NCBI GenBank assembly: GCA_017432425.1
Contig: JAFRJE010000012.1
Coordinates: forward strand, 1 to 38,160
Length of the DNA stretch: 38,160 nt
Direction of reading: 5' to 3'
Source: Candidatus Saccharimonadota bacterium
GTDB taxonomy: Bacteria > Patescibacteriota > Saccharimonadia > Saccharimonadales > Saccharimonadaceae
The notes under the pieces are model-generated. The model was not told the DNA's origin, searched no databases, and was given only the letters and a program-made list of their open reading frames with translations. A program made the translations under genes and the position numbers. This document shows positions 5,713 through 14,321 of this stretch, in pieces. Position 1 is the stretch's first letter. Every line of letters begins with the position of its first letter.

Positions 5713-6786
5713 ATGGCTAATGCCAAAAAAGTAACAATGGACGAATTGCTTGCTTCGGGAAGCGAATTCGCGAAAAAAGTAGCGGTTGGAGACACGCTAG
5801 AGGGGAAAGTTATCTCTGTTAAAAAGCACGAGATTTTGATTGATCTCGGAGCGCAAGGGGTTGGGCTAGTTTCAAGAAAAGAAGCTGGGTTTGCGCGCAA
5901 TCTTAAGGTCGGAGACGACGTTACGGCTTCCGTAATAGATTCGGAAATGGACGACGGGACAGTGCTTCTGTCGCTAAGAAAAGCCGTTAAAGATAAAGGT
6001 TGGGACGAGATTCAAGTTAAGATGGATAATGCCGAGATTGTCGAAGTTATTCCGTTTGACGCGAACAGAGGCGGACTTCTGGTTGAATATGAGGGGATTC
6101 GCGGATTTTTGCCAGTTTCTCAACTTTCGGCGGAACACTATCCGAGAGTCGGGTCGGCGGATAAAGACGAAATTCTCCAGAGACTCAATTCGTTGGTTTC
6201 TAATCCGATTAAAGTCCGAATTTTGGACGCGAACAAGAAAGAGAATAAGTTAATTTTCTCCGAAAAGGAAGCGATTAAAGATGGATTAGCGGCGAGGTTC
6301 GCGGAACTTCAAGTTGGTGACGTCGTTAAAGGCGTCGTAACTGGGGTTGTTGACTTCGGAGTCTTTATGAACGTTGACGGAATCGAGGGGTTAATCCATA
6401 TTTCCGAGATTTCTTGGGAAAGGGTTAATAATCCGGCTGACTATGTTAAGGTTGGCGATACAGTTGAGGCGAAGATTATTGCGATTGATAAGGAACGCTT
6501 ATCGCTTTCAATGAAACAGTTGGTTGAGGATCCGTGGCTTTCGGAAGTCGAGGGGCTTAAAAAAGGCTCGAAAGTCGAGGGGACGGTTACGCGAATTACG
6601 CCGTTTGGCGCGTTCGTTCAGATTTCTCCGGCGGTTGAGGCGCTCGTTCACGTTTCTGAACTTGGCGAGGGTTCGGACGTTGACCCAGAGAAAGTCTTTA
6701 CACTCAACGAAAGAAAAGAATTTAAAGTGCTTGATGTTGATAAAGAGGGAAGAAAAATTTCACTCTCGATTGCGGGAAAGAAATAG
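5713..6786 (+). CDS. rpsA: 30S ribosomal protein S1, four-domain form
   Basis: 357 aa with four S1 (OB-fold) repeats at about residues 24-91, 107-187, 198-268 and 283-355. The third and fourth are most typical (GVVDFGVFMNVDGIEGLIHISE and TPFGAFVQ...ALVHVSELG). E. coli S1 has six repeats; four-domain forms are common in Gram-positive and CPR bacteria. It helps mRNAs with leaders bind the 30S subunit. The leader of about 57 bases and GGAAGG site leave room for autoregulation, which is known for S1 elsewhere but not shown here. A terminator follows directly. Confidence 0.94.
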   Translation: MANAKKVTMDELLASGSEFAKKVAVGDTLEGKVISVKKHEILIDLGAQGVGLVSRKEAGFARNLKVGDDVTASVIDSEMDDGTVLLSLRKAVKDKGWDEIQVKMDNAEIVEVIPFDANRGGLLVEYEGIRGFLPVSQLSAEHYPRVGSADKDEILQRLNSLVSNPIKVRILDANKKENKLIFSEKEAIKDGLAARFAELQVGDVVKGVVTGVVDFGVFMNVDGIEGLIHISEISWERVNNPADYVKVGDTVEAKIIAIDKERLSLSMKQLVEDPWLSEVEGLKKGSKVEGTVTRITPFGAFVQISPAVEALVHVSELGEGSDVDPEKVFTLNERKEFKVLDVDKEGRKISLSIAGKK

Positions 6787-6805
6787 ATTAACAGAAAAGC
6801 AGCCG

Positions 6806-6833
6806 AAAAGCCTCTTTACGGAGAGGCTTTTTT
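6806..6833 (+). terminator. Intrinsic terminator after rpsA
   Basis: AAAGCCTCT/AGAGGCTTT stem (6807-6815 with 6822-6830), six-base loop, T-run. TATAAT of the tRNA-Asn promoter starts at 6838. Confidence 0.93.
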
Positions 6834-6859
6834 GGAGTATAATGTTAGAGGGTTAGTAT

Positions 6860-6934
6860 TCCCGGGTAGCTCAATGGTGGAGCAAGAAGCTGTTAACTTC
6901 GAGGTTGCCGGTTCGAGCCCGGCCCCGGGAGCCA
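6860..6934 (+). tRNA. tRNA-Asn (GTT anticodon), CCA encoded
   Basis: Acceptor TCCCGGG/CCCGGGA, D-arm GCTC/GAGC, anticodon loop CTGTTAA, T-arm GCCGG TTCGAGC CCGGC, discriminator G and CCA (6932-6934). Anticodon-stem pair 27-43 is an A-G mismatch; otherwise regular. TATAAT at 6838-6843 lies just upstream. Confidence 0.96.
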
Positions 6935-6946
6935 CAGATTGTTAGT

Positions 6947-6973
6947 AAAATCGCCTGTTTGGGTGGTTTTTTT
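6947..6973 (+). terminator. Terminator after tRNA-Asn
   Basis: AATCGCC/GGTGGTT stem with two G-U pairs, six-base loop and a T-run of seven. The next promoter's TATAAT begins at 6978. Confidence 0.78.
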
Positions 6974-6990
6974 GTTATATAATTTTTAAT

Positions 6991-9900
6991 ATGAGCGGGA
7001 TTAGAGAGGTAAAAGCGAGGGGGCGAAGAAAGGGATATGCTGCGAAGTTTTTTGAGCGGGGCGGGAAATTTAGGTTAGATTTTTTGGAGATGAATGAGAG
7101 CGAAAAAGAGAAACTTAAGGAGAAGTTAGGGGTTCATTTTTCGGTTTTATTGAAGATTGTTTTTCGAGGGAGGGGAGGGGGAGAAAAAGAGAAGATTCAG
7201 GCGATTTTGGCGACGCTTTATCAAGAGGGGAAAATAGAGGGGGGAGATAAAATAGAAGTTGAGCGAGGATTGTTTAGAGAGGAGGTTTTAGAGGAGGGGC
7301 TTAGAGAGTTGGAGGAGATTGAGGGGGGATTGGCGGAGATTTATGGAGAAAAAAGGGTTATTTTTAAGAATAAAATTGAGATTGTTGAGAGGGGAGATAG
7401 AACGGGGTTAGAACAGTTGTTTGACGGAGAGAGGAGAGAGGAGTTTGATAAAAAATCTGCGGAGGAGTATTTCTATTCGGAATTTTTAGTTCCGAGGATT
7501 TTAAAGAAAGGTGGGCGAGAGGAGGACGTTATTCCGCAACTTTTGTTTTCGAGTTTAATTGAGAAGACTGGGGACGAGAAAGAAGACGAGAGGAGGGCGG
7601 ATTTTTTTGTTTCGGACGGGGTAAGGGGGTTGGTGGTTGAGATTGACGACTCGACACACGAGGGGAGCGAGCAGAAAGATTTAGAGCGGGACAATTTACT
7701 TCGAGCACATCGGATTCGGGTTTTAAGGATAAAATTAGAGGAATTTCAGAAAAAATCGGGAGTTAATCGTCGAGTCCGACGGGCGTTCGAGGGGTTTTAT
7801 GAGGAAGGGGTTGATAAAGAGGAGACAGAGGGGGCTCGTTCGGGGAAGATTTTTGTTTCGAGAGGGGAGAAGAAAGAAGAGATTTTATATCAGGAAGTTA
7901 GGTTTTTAGGGGAGTTTTTAAACTACCGGAACCAGGGGTATTTTCAGGAAAACGAGATTAAATTAACAGAGAAAAAGTTAGACTGTATAATAAATTTGTT
8001 CAAAATTCTCTTCGGTTATGAGGGATTTCGGGAGGGACAGGAAGAGGCGATTAAGAGGACGTTAGAGGGGAAAGATTCGGTTGTTTTATTGCCGACGGGG
8101 TCGGGGAAATCGGCGATTTATCAGTTTTTGAGCTTGATTTTACCGGGGGTAGGGTTGGTGATTGAGCCTTTACGGTCGTTAATGGAGGATCAAGTTCAGA
8201 ATCTAAAGCGGAGAGGAGTCGAGACAGCGGTTAATCTGTCGGAGGTCAAGTCGAGGAGTCAGAAAGCGGAGGTTTTTGAGTTGATTCGGGAGGGGGCATT
8301 TTCGTTGATTTATTTGACGCCAGAGAGGTTGGAGATGGAGGAGTTTCGAAAAGTTCTTAAAGAGGCGAAACTGAGAGGCGTTTCTTTTTCTTTAGTTGCG
8401 CTAGACGAGGCACATTGCGTTTCGGAGTGGGGGCATGATTTTCGAGTTTCGTATCTTAACCTCGGAGAAACGGCGAGAAAAATATTGAGTTTTAAGGAGA
8501 AAAGCCCGGTTTTATTGGCTTTGACGGGGACGGCGTCGGATTCGGTTTTAAAAGATATTGTCCGAGATTTGAAAATTTCAGAGATGGGAATTATTCAACC
8601 AGGGTCGTTTGACCGGTCGGAAATTCATTATCGGGTTATTGAGGCGCCGAACGGGGAGAAATTCGCACCTTTAACGCAGATTTTAGAGGCGGAGGGGGAG
8701 GGGCGGAGCGGAATTGTGTTTTGCGTTTATAAAACGGGGAATACGGAATTTGGGGTCGATTCGGTTTATCAGAGATTATTAGACGAGGGAAGAGAGGGGG
8801 TTGTTCGGTATTATTCGACAGATGTTGAGCGAGGGGCAATGGAGGAAAATGCGGCGGCGTTTAGAGAGGATAGAGCGAGGCTGATGATTGCGACGAAAGC
8901 GTTTGGAATGGGGATTGATAAGGGGAACGTTCGGTTTACGGTTCACTACGGGATTCCGAGCTCGATTGAGGCGTATTATCAAGAGGCGGGGAGGGCTGGA
9001 CGAGACGGAGAGAGAGCGACGAGTTATATTATCCTGTCGAATGATGCGCCAGAGAGGAATTTGGAGTTGATTAACGAAGTTAGTATTTTAGATTTGAGAC
9101 GGGAGTTAAACAGGGGACGAAATTTTGCGCAAGACGACGCGAGCCGAGTTTTGTTCTTACACCAAAAGAATTATAACAAGAAAGAGGTCTTGAACGAGGC
9201 GGGGAAAGTTTTGGATTTGATTGGGGAGTTTAAAGCGGGAGAGAAGAAGATTGCGGGGGAAACTCGGTTTGAGTTTTCGAGAATGCAAAAAGTTTTGTAT
9301 CGTTTAAAAATTTTAAACGTGATTTCGGATTATACGATTTTTAATCATGCGAATAATGAATTTAAACTTTCTGTACAAGATTTTGACGCAAAGAAAATTG
9401 TTTTGGCGTATGGGAAGTATGTTGCGGAATATCAAGAGGGGCAGGCGAAGAGCGAAATGAATAAGATTAAACGACAGGTTTATAGAGGAAAAAAGGAATT
9501 TATTCTGGCGGTAATTGAGACGTTAGTTGAATTTACGAACGGAGTGTTCGAGGCGAGCCGACGGAGGGCGATTGGGAATATGCTAGAGCTGGCGGTTCAA
9601 GCGGCGAAAATTAAAGATAAAGAGAAACAAGACCAGGCGGTTCGAGCGAGGATTTTGGATTATCTCGGAAGCACGTATAAGGAGTTATTAGCGAAAATTT
9701 TAAAGGATAAAAAAATTGTTCAGGAGGCAATCGAGGCGATTAAAAAAGTTAGGCTGATTGACCAAAATAAATTGTTCGGGGAAGTTAAAAGAAGTTTACA
9801 GGCTTATCCTGACCATCCGGGGCTTCTATTGACGGTCGGAGCTTTGGAGGCGATTTCGCTCGACGGGGACTATGTTAAGGCGGGAGGCGAGATTTTGGCG

Positions 9901-10191
9901 GCGGAAAAGAGCGCGGTAGAAAAATATCAGATTTCGGAGGAGGAAATGACTGAGGCGATTCTAGAGGTTGTTCAGGCGATTTATGGGCGGGCGAGGAACG
10001 AGGCGGGATTTCGGAGGTTTGTTGAGGTAATTTCGCGGGGAAGAGGGGAGGAATTTAAGATGAGGCTGTTGGAGATTTTGCCAGAGAGATTTTCGTATCT
10101 TTTAGAGGCGGAATTTTTGATTTTAAATCTTACAAAAACGCTTGCTAGAGTTAAAATAGAGAAAAGGAATTTATGGATAGGGAAGAATTAG
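6991..10191 (+). CDS. PD-(D/E)XK nuclease-like domain fused to RecQ-type helicase
   Basis: 1066 aa. Residues about 150-250 look like a restriction-type nuclease fold of the DUF559/DUF2726 kind: D204 in RADFFV, then E217-I-D219 in VVEIDDSTH, followed by a Q..D..RD helix and the closing strand IRVLRI. Residues about 333-700 are a RecQ superfamily 2 helicase: PTGSGKS (about 367-373), DEAH (472-475), ALTGTAS, and motif VI QEAGRAGRDG (about 664-673). The last 360 residues are helical; the four-cysteine zinc site of RecQ proteins is absent. A nucleic-acid-processing role in repair or defence is inferred. TATAAT (6978-6983) ends 7 bases before the ATG, without a ribosome site: predicted leaderless. 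The next gene overlaps its end by 19 bases. Confidence 0.85.
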   Translation: MSGIREVKARGRRKGYAAKFFERGGKFRLDFLEMNESEKEKLKEKLGVHFSVLLKIVFRGRGGGEKEKIQAILATLYQEGKIEGGDKIEVERGLFREEVLEEGLRELEEIEGGLAEIYGEKRVIFKNKIEIVERGDRTGLEQLFDGERREEFDKKSAEEYFYSEFLVPRILKKGGREEDVIPQLLFSSLIEKTGDEKEDERRADFFVSDGVRGLVVEIDDSTHEGSEQKDLERDNLLRAHRIRVLRIKLEEFQKKSGVNRRVRRAFEGFYEEGVDKEETEGARSGKIFVSRGEKKEEILYQEVRFLGEFLNYRNQGYFQENEIKLTEKKLDCIINLFKILFGYEGFREGQEEAIKRTLEGKDSVVLLPTGSGKSAIYQFLSLILPGVGLVIEPLRSLMEDQVQNLKRRGVETAVNLSEVKSRSQKAEVFELIREGAFSLIYLTPERLEMEEFRKVLKEAKLRGVSFSLVALDEAHCVSEWGHDFRVSYLNLGETARKILSFKEKSPVLLALTGTASDSVLKDIVRDLKISEMGIIQPGSFDRSEIHYRVIEAPNGEKFAPLTQILEAEGEGRSGIVFCVYKTGNTEFGVDSVYQRLLDEGREGVVRYYSTDVERGAMEENAAAFREDRARLMIATKAFGMGIDKGNVRFTVHYGIPSSIEAYYQEAGRAGRDGERATSYIILSNDAPERNLELINEVSILDLRRELNRGRNFAQDDASRVLFLHQKNYNKKEVLNEAGKVLDLIGEFKAGEKKIAGETRFEFSRMQKVLYRLKILNVISDYTIFNHANNEFKLSVQDFDAKKIVLAYGKYVAEYQEGQAKSEMNKIKRQVYRGKKEFILAVIETLVEFTNGVFEASRRRAIGNMLELAVQAAKIKDKEKQDQAVRARILDYLGSTYKELLAKILKDKKIVQEAIEAIKKVRLIDQNKLFGEVKRSLQAYPDHPGLLLTVGALEAISLDGDYVKAGGEILAAEKSAVEKYQISEEEMTEAILEVVQAIYGRARNEAGFRRFVEVISRGRGEEFKMRLLEILPERFSYLLEAEFLILNLTKTLARVKIEKRNLWIGKN

Positions 10192-10631
10192 AAAAAATTA
10201 GGAGGCTGTCGGAAAATGTTACGGAGGGGATTCAGGAGCTTCAAGAGGAGATCAAGAATTATAAGAGCGGAGCGGAGAGTTTTGCGGAGGCGGTCGCGGC
10301 GATTAAAAAATTGTCGGAAGAACAGGGGAAAGTCGCTGAATTATTGACGAAATATATACACGAATTAAGCGAGATTGATTCGGGAAAAGAAATTGGGGAG
10401 TTTTCGAGGAAGAGCAAGGAAGTTATTTCGAAGCTAGAGAGAGGGTTAGGGAAGATCGAGAGAAGTCAGGGGAATTTAGAGGAGATTAAAGGGGAGATTT
10501 TAGAGAAAATTAGCGAGGAGGGAAAAGCAACGCGAAAAGAGATTTGGAAAATTAAGAGAGAAATTTTAGAGGCGGTCGAGGAGGGGAAAGTTGAGAAAAA
10601 GAGGCGATTCAGGATTTTTAAGCGAGGCTAG
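10173..10631 (+). CDS. Helical, probably coiled-coil partner of the nuclease-RecQ protein
   Basis: 152 residues, almost wholly helix-forming, with heptad-like Leu/Ile spacing (IQELQEEIKNYKSG, IERSQGNLEEIKGEIL) and a very basic end (KKRRFRIFKRG). No catalytic motif and no hydrophobic membrane segment. It starts inside the helicase gene (19-base overlap, AAAAGGA before the ATG), so it is made from the same transcript and is probably a partner subunit or scaffold. Family unknown to me. The end of the gene runs into a weak AAGC/GCTT dyad with a short T-run that may be a poor terminator. Confidence 0.75.
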   Translation: MDREELEKIRRLSENVTEGIQELQEEIKNYKSGAESFAEAVAAIKKLSEEQGKVAELLTKYIHELSEIDSGKEIGEFSRKSKEVISKLERGLGKIERSQGNLEEIKGEILEKISEEGKATRKEIWKIKREILEAVEEGKVEKKRRFRIFKRG

Positions 10632-10683
10632 CTTTTTAAAGACTTTTATGATAAAATTAAAAGATATTTGGAGCTAATTAGAT

Positions 10684-12459
10684 ATGACTGAAGTCCAGGA
10701 AAAGATTATCCAGATTGCCGGTTCGATTACGGTTGATGAACTGGCAAAAGCGTTAGGCTTGTCGGTTACGCAGTTAATCGGGGAGTTATTTAAGGAGGGG
10801 ATTGTCGCGACGATTAACCAGAGATTGGATTTTGATACGGCTTCTTTGATTATCGAGGAATTAGGGATTAAGGGGGTTCGGATTGAACGAAAAAATACTT
10901 CGACGAAGTTAACGAATTTCCATCGGGAATTGTCGGATAAAGCCGTTGAGCGACCGCCGGTTGTTGCGGTAATGGGACACGTTGATCACGGAAAAACAAC
11001 ATTACTAGACACGCTGCTTCATAAGAAGACGGTTGAGGGGGAAGCTGGGGGGATTACGCAGCACATCTCAGCATATCAGTTGGAGCACGAGGGAAGAAAA
11101 ATTACGTTTTTGGACACGCCGGGGCACGAAGCGTTTGCGGCGATTCGACAACACGGGGCGATGTTGACGGATATTGTTGTGATTGTGGTTGCGGCAGACG
11201 ACGGGGTTAAGCCTCAGACGATCGAGGCGATTAAATTTGCGCAGGGGGCGAACGCGAAGATTATTGTCGCGATTAATAAGATTGACCGAGAGGGAGCAGA
11301 TATTCCGAGGACGATGGCGGATTTGGCGCAAAACGGATTACAGCCGGAAGAATGGGGCGGAGACATTACAATGGTACCGATTTCGGCGAAGCGAGGAGAT
11401 AATCTTGATAAATTGTTGGACATGATTTTGCTCACGGCGGATATTGAGGAATTAAAAGCAGACGTCGAGATCCCGAGCGAGGGGTTGGTTATTGAGAGCC
11501 ACATGGAAGTTGGAAAGGGGTCGGTTGTTAATCTTTTGGTTACGGGCGGAGAGTTGAAAGTTGGGGAGTTTATTGTTGCGGGGAACGCGTATGGGAAAGT
11601 AAGGACGATGCTTGATTTTCGAGCAAAACCAAAAGGAAAAGCGACGCCGTCGACTCCAGTTACGGTAACTGGGTTTAAAGATTTGCCGAATTTTGGAGAT
11701 AAGTTTATTGAGGTTAAGGACGAAAAAACGGCGAGGAAGATGGCGCTTTTGAACGCGCAACAGGCGTCGGATGCGAGCGCGAGCGCAAACGTAACTTCGA
11801 CGGATTTGCTCCGAATGATGAATACGGCGGACAATTCAAAAGTCTTTAATGTGATTATTAAGGGAGACGTTCTTGGTTCGGTTACTTCGGTCGTAGATAG
11901 TTTGAAAATGATTGATACGGGGGGAGAAATTACGTTAAATATTGTCGCAACTGGGGTCGGGGATATTACGGAGAATGATGTCTATATGGCAGAGGGGGGA
12001 GAGACGGTAATTTATGGGTTTAATGTTTCGGTTCCGACAAATATTGCGAAAATGGCGGCGCGAGACGGGGTCAATATCCGAACTTATCGAATAATTTATG
12101 AACTTTTGGACGACGCAAAAGGAGAAATGGAGAAATTATTGCCGGCGGAAGTAGTCGAGACGGAAACTGGGGAAATGAAGATTAAAGGGGTTTTCAGGAC
12201 AGAGAAAACTGCGATTATCGCGGGAGGGGAAGTTATTAAAGGGGAAGTTCGTCCGCAGTATCTTGCGCGAGTTTATCGGGGAAAAGACGAGATTGGGGAA
12301 GTCGAGGTTGAAAGCGTTCAGAGAGAGAAGATAAAGGTTGAGAATTTAGTTGAGGGGGAAACGGGGGGGATTGCCTTGAAGCTAGAGAAGAAGTTGACGA
12401 TTGAGTTGAATGATAGATTAAAATTCTTTACGAGAGAAATTAAAAAACGAAAACTCTAA
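10684..12459 (+). CDS. infB: Translation initiation factor IF-2, short form
   Basis: 591 aa. A short N-domain (EIF2-N-like helices, residues 1-60) leads straight into the GTPase: GHVDHGKT (98-105), [12 protein letters not shown] and SAK in proper order, followed by the beta-barrel and C-terminal domains that hold initiator tRNA. The long low-complexity N-terminal part found in E. coli IF-2 (890 aa) is missing, as usual in reduced genomes. GTP hydrolysis by IF-2 drives subunit joining with fMet-tRNA. -10 TAAAAT (10652-10657, extended by TG) and a TTGGAG ribosome site give a leader of about 20 bases. A DUF5663-like gene follows 21 bases downstream. Confidence 0.97.
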   Translation: MTEVQEKIIQIAGSITVDELAKALGLSVTQLIGELFKEGIVATINQRLDFDTASLIIEELGIKGVRIERKNTSTKLTNFHRELSDKAVERPPVVAVMGHVDHGKTTLLDTLLHKKTVEGEAGGITQHISAYQLEHEGRKITFLDTPGHEAFAAIRQHGAMLTDIVVIVVAADDGVKPQTIEAIKFAQGANAKIIVAINKIDREGADIPRTMADLAQNGLQPEEWGGDITMVPISAKRGDNLDKLLDMILLTADIEELKADVEIPSEGLVIESHMEVGKGSVVNLLVTGGELKVGEFIVAGNAYGKVRTMLDFRAKPKGKATPSTPVTVTGFKDLPNFGDKFIEVKDEKTARKMALLNAQQASDASASANVTSTDLLRMMNTADNSKVFNVIIKGDVLGSVTSVVDSLKMIDTGGEITLNIVATGVGDITENDVYMAEGGETVIYGFNVSVPTNIAKMAARDGVNIRTYRIIYELLDDAKGEMEKLLPAEVVETETGEMKIKGVFRTEKTAIIAGGEVIKGEVRPQYLARVYRGKDEIGEVEVESVQREKIKVENLVEGETGGIALKLEKKLTIELNDRLKFFTREIKKRKL

Positions 12460-12480
12460 AAGAGAAAGCGGAGGTTTTAA

Positions 12481-12768
12481 ATGGAGTTTGACGAAAAGTT
12501 TTTAAGAGAAGTTGGACTAGCGGTAATGCCAGAGGATGAGAGGCGAGCGTTTATTGAGTATGCGCAAGAGGAACTAGAGGTACGAATTGGGGAGGAGATT
12601 GCAAAAGGGATGAGCGAGGAAAAAATGAGGGAATTTGAGGAAGCGGATGACGAAGCGGCGCTAGAGTGGTTAAAAGAAAACAAGCCGGATTATAAGGAAA
12701 TTGTTAAAGCGACGGTTGAGGAACTTAAGGGGGAGATTAGCCGAAACAAAGACAAAATCTTGGGATAG
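12481..12768 (+). CDS. DUF5663-like small acidic protein
   Basis: 95 residues, acidic, all-helical. The segment MPEDERRAFIEYAQEELE and the later EEAALEW-like helix resemble DUF5663 proteins, a family I associate with CPR genomes; the function is unknown. It is co-transcribed with infB (21-base gap, GCGGAGG site before the ATG) and closes the operon in front of a strong terminator. A role near translation initiation is only guilt by association. Confidence 0.75.
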   Translation: MEFDEKFLREVGLAVMPEDERRAFIEYAQEELEVRIGEEIAKGMSEEKMREFEEADDEAALEWLKENKPDYKEIVKATVEELKGEISRNKDKILG

Positions 12769-12772
12769 AATA

Positions 12773-12798
12773 AAAAAGAAGCCCAGAGGGGCTTTTTT
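12773..12798. terminator. Bidirectional terminator between infB operon and tRNA-Met
   Basis: AAGCCC/GGGCTT stem with a four-base loop; A6 on the left and T6 on the right make it work in both directions, for the infB operon and for the minus-strand tRNA. Confidence 0.92.
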
Positions 12799-12800
12799 GA

Positions 12801-12877
12801 TGGTAGTACCGACTGGGATCGAACCAGTGACCTTGGGCTTATGAGTCCCACGCTCTAACCATCTGAGCTACGGTACC
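12801..12877 (-). tRNA. tRNA with CAT anticodon, probably elongator tRNA-Met
   Basis: Minus-strand cloverleaf of 77 bases with CCA encoded: acceptor GGTACCG/CGGTACT, anticodon loop CTCATAA, T-arm ACTGG TTCGATC CCAGT. It lacks the three stacked G-C pairs next to the loop and the mismatch at 1-72 that mark initiators: the stem shows A31-G39, and 1-72 is a G-U wobble. It could instead be the tRNA-Ile whose CAT is modified to read ATA. TATACT (12893-12888) is its -10 box. Confidence 0.9.
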
Positions 12878-12921
12878 ACGCTTGTTTAGTATAACACAGA
12901 AAGAGGGGATTTTAAAGGGGG

Positions 12922-13731
12922 TTAGCGAATTCCGTTAAGGAAAGATTTGGCATCCATTGGCTTTCGGGATTCGGGTTGGAGACGGAGGATTTTTAGCCAC
13001 TGGTTGTCCGCGCACCTAATAGAGAGCGACCCCTGTTCGTTTGCGGAGGTTTTCTCCGCGCTTAAAATAATACAAGTTTTTCCAAAAAGAGTCAGTTTCG
13101 GCTTTGGAAAATCTTGGAAAGCGATTATTTTTCGGAGGGTTAAATCGGCAGGGTCGGTTTCGGGAGTTAGGAAGCCGTCGCGCTTTTCGAACTTTTTTGT
13201 AAAGGTCGCGCGGGAGTCGTCTTGGATAATTAAATTATGATAGTCGGATAAAGATTTTAAGGATTTTAAGACGGGGAGGTTTTCAATAATCCAGGCAGTA
13301 CCGGCGGCTGCTAATTGTTCGTAAATTTTCGACTTTTCGAGAGGAAGATTTTTAAAGGTTTTTTGGTAGAAAACGGGACCGGCGTCCATTTTTTTAACGA
13401 GCTTCATAACGGAGACGGAGAAATCGGTATCGCCGGCGAGGATTGCGGATTCGATTGGGGAGGCGCCGCGGTATTTTGGGAGAAGAGAGGGGTGGATATT
13501 GAGGATTCCAAGAGGTTCAAAGAGGGAAAGAAGATCCTCTTTAATTAGGACGCCAAAAGAGGCGAGCACGCCGAGCGCGGCGGGATTTTCTTGTTTTAAA
13601 ATTTTTACTCGATCTAAATCGTCTTTCGACTTAGCGTGAAAAATGATTTCTAAATTTGAACAATTTTTTAGTTCGCGAAGAGCGAAGTCGGCGAGAGTTC
13701 CGTTCCCGAAGAAAATAATCTTAGTCTTCAT
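12922..13731 (-). CDS. fmt: Methionyl-tRNA formyltransferase, short form
   Basis: 269 aa; E. coli Fmt has 315. The N-terminal formyl-transfer domain holds NIHPSLLPKYRGASPIE, with the catalytic Asn and His, and the conserved Asp in KKMDAGPVF. A shortened C-terminal tRNA-binding domain follows. It formylates Met on initiator tRNA using 10-formyl-tetrahydrofolate. The ATG lies within the last codons of def (11-base overlap), and priA lies upstream, the classic priA-def-fmt order. Minus-strand codon use is richer in C and T than in plus-strand genes, in keeping with the strand bias of the window. Confidence 0.94.
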   Translation of the reverse strand: MKTKIIFFGNGTLADFALRELKNCSNLEIIFHAKSKDDLDRVKILKQENPAALGVLASFGVLIKEDLLSLFEPLGILNIHPSLLPKYRGASPIESAILAGDTDFSVSVMKLVKKMDAGPVFYQKTFKNLPLEKSKIYEQLAAAGTAWIIENLPVLKSLKSLSDYHNLIIQDDSRATFTKKFEKRDGFLTPETDPADLTLRKIIAFQDFPKPKLTLFGKTCIILSAEKTSANEQGSLSIRCADNQWLKILRLQPESRKPMDAKSFLNGIR

Positions 13732-14296
13732 TGGGGAAGAGCTCTTTATTGTTTTTTATTTCCTTATCATAATCGACGGGGTCGAGATCGCCTTTATCAT
13801 TCATTTTAAAGAAAGCGGTTTTATCGTTTTTTATGTGGTCAATAAAGAGAATACCGTTTAGATGGTCGATTTCATGGAGAAAAGTTCGGGCGAGAGAATC
13901 TTCGACTTTTATACGAACTTCGGTTCCGTTTTCGAGAAAGGCTTTTATTTTTGCTTTTTTCGGGCGGGGAACAAGACCGTAGTAAAAAGGAACAGAGAGA
14001 CAACCCTCATAATCTTTTTCTTCTTTTCCTTCGACTTTGATTACTTCGGGGTTCAAAAAAGCGGTAAAGTTGTTGTTTTTCTTGTCTTCGAGGTCGTCGC
14101 GGATGATGATAATGCGTTTATTAAAGCCGAGTTGGGGGGCGGCCATAGCAGCGGAAAGCTCAAAAGGATGCGCCTTTTCCCAGGAAAGGGAGGCTTTTTT
14201 CATTTCGGCGATTATTTTGGCGGTTTCGGGGTCGTCGAAACGGGCTTTAGTCGATTTCTCGCGAAGACGCGGATCGGGGGTCGTAATGATTTTCAT
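13721..14296 (-). CDS. def: Peptide deformylase
   Basis: 191 aa. The three motifs of the metal centre are present: AAMAAPQLG (motif 1, the first Gly residues replaced by Ala/Met), EGCLSVP (Cys ligand) and HEIDHLNG (two His ligands and catalytic Glu). It removes the formyl group from new proteins, partnering Fmt encoded next to it and MetAP at 19.2 kb. TGATATAAT (TATAAT 14311-14306) ends 9 bases before the ATG, so the transcript is leaderless or nearly so. The C-terminus is longer and more charged than in E. coli (169 aa). Confidence 0.96.
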   Translation of the reverse strand: MKIITTPDPRLREKSTKARFDDPETAKIIAEMKKASLSWEKAHPFELSAAMAAPQLGFNKRIIIIRDDLEDKKNNNFTAFLNPEVIKVEGKEEKDYEGCLSVPFYYGLVPRPKKAKIKAFLENGTEVRIKVEDSLARTFLHEIDHLNGILFIDHIKNDKTAFFKMNDKGDLDPVDYDKEIKNNKELFPNED

Positions 14297-14321
14297 ATTC
14301 TTTTTATTATATCATAAAAAG

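Noticed and set aside
11214-11834. 206-codon open frame on the minus strand within infB
   Set aside because: It is opposite a complete, well-conserved infB, has no ribosome site, and purine-rich codon use creates such open frames on the other strand.
13041-13060. GCGGAG/CTCCGC dyad within fmt as a further palindromic insertion
   Set aside because: The stem is only six pairs and codes for an ordinary part of Fmt; no extra length in the protein.
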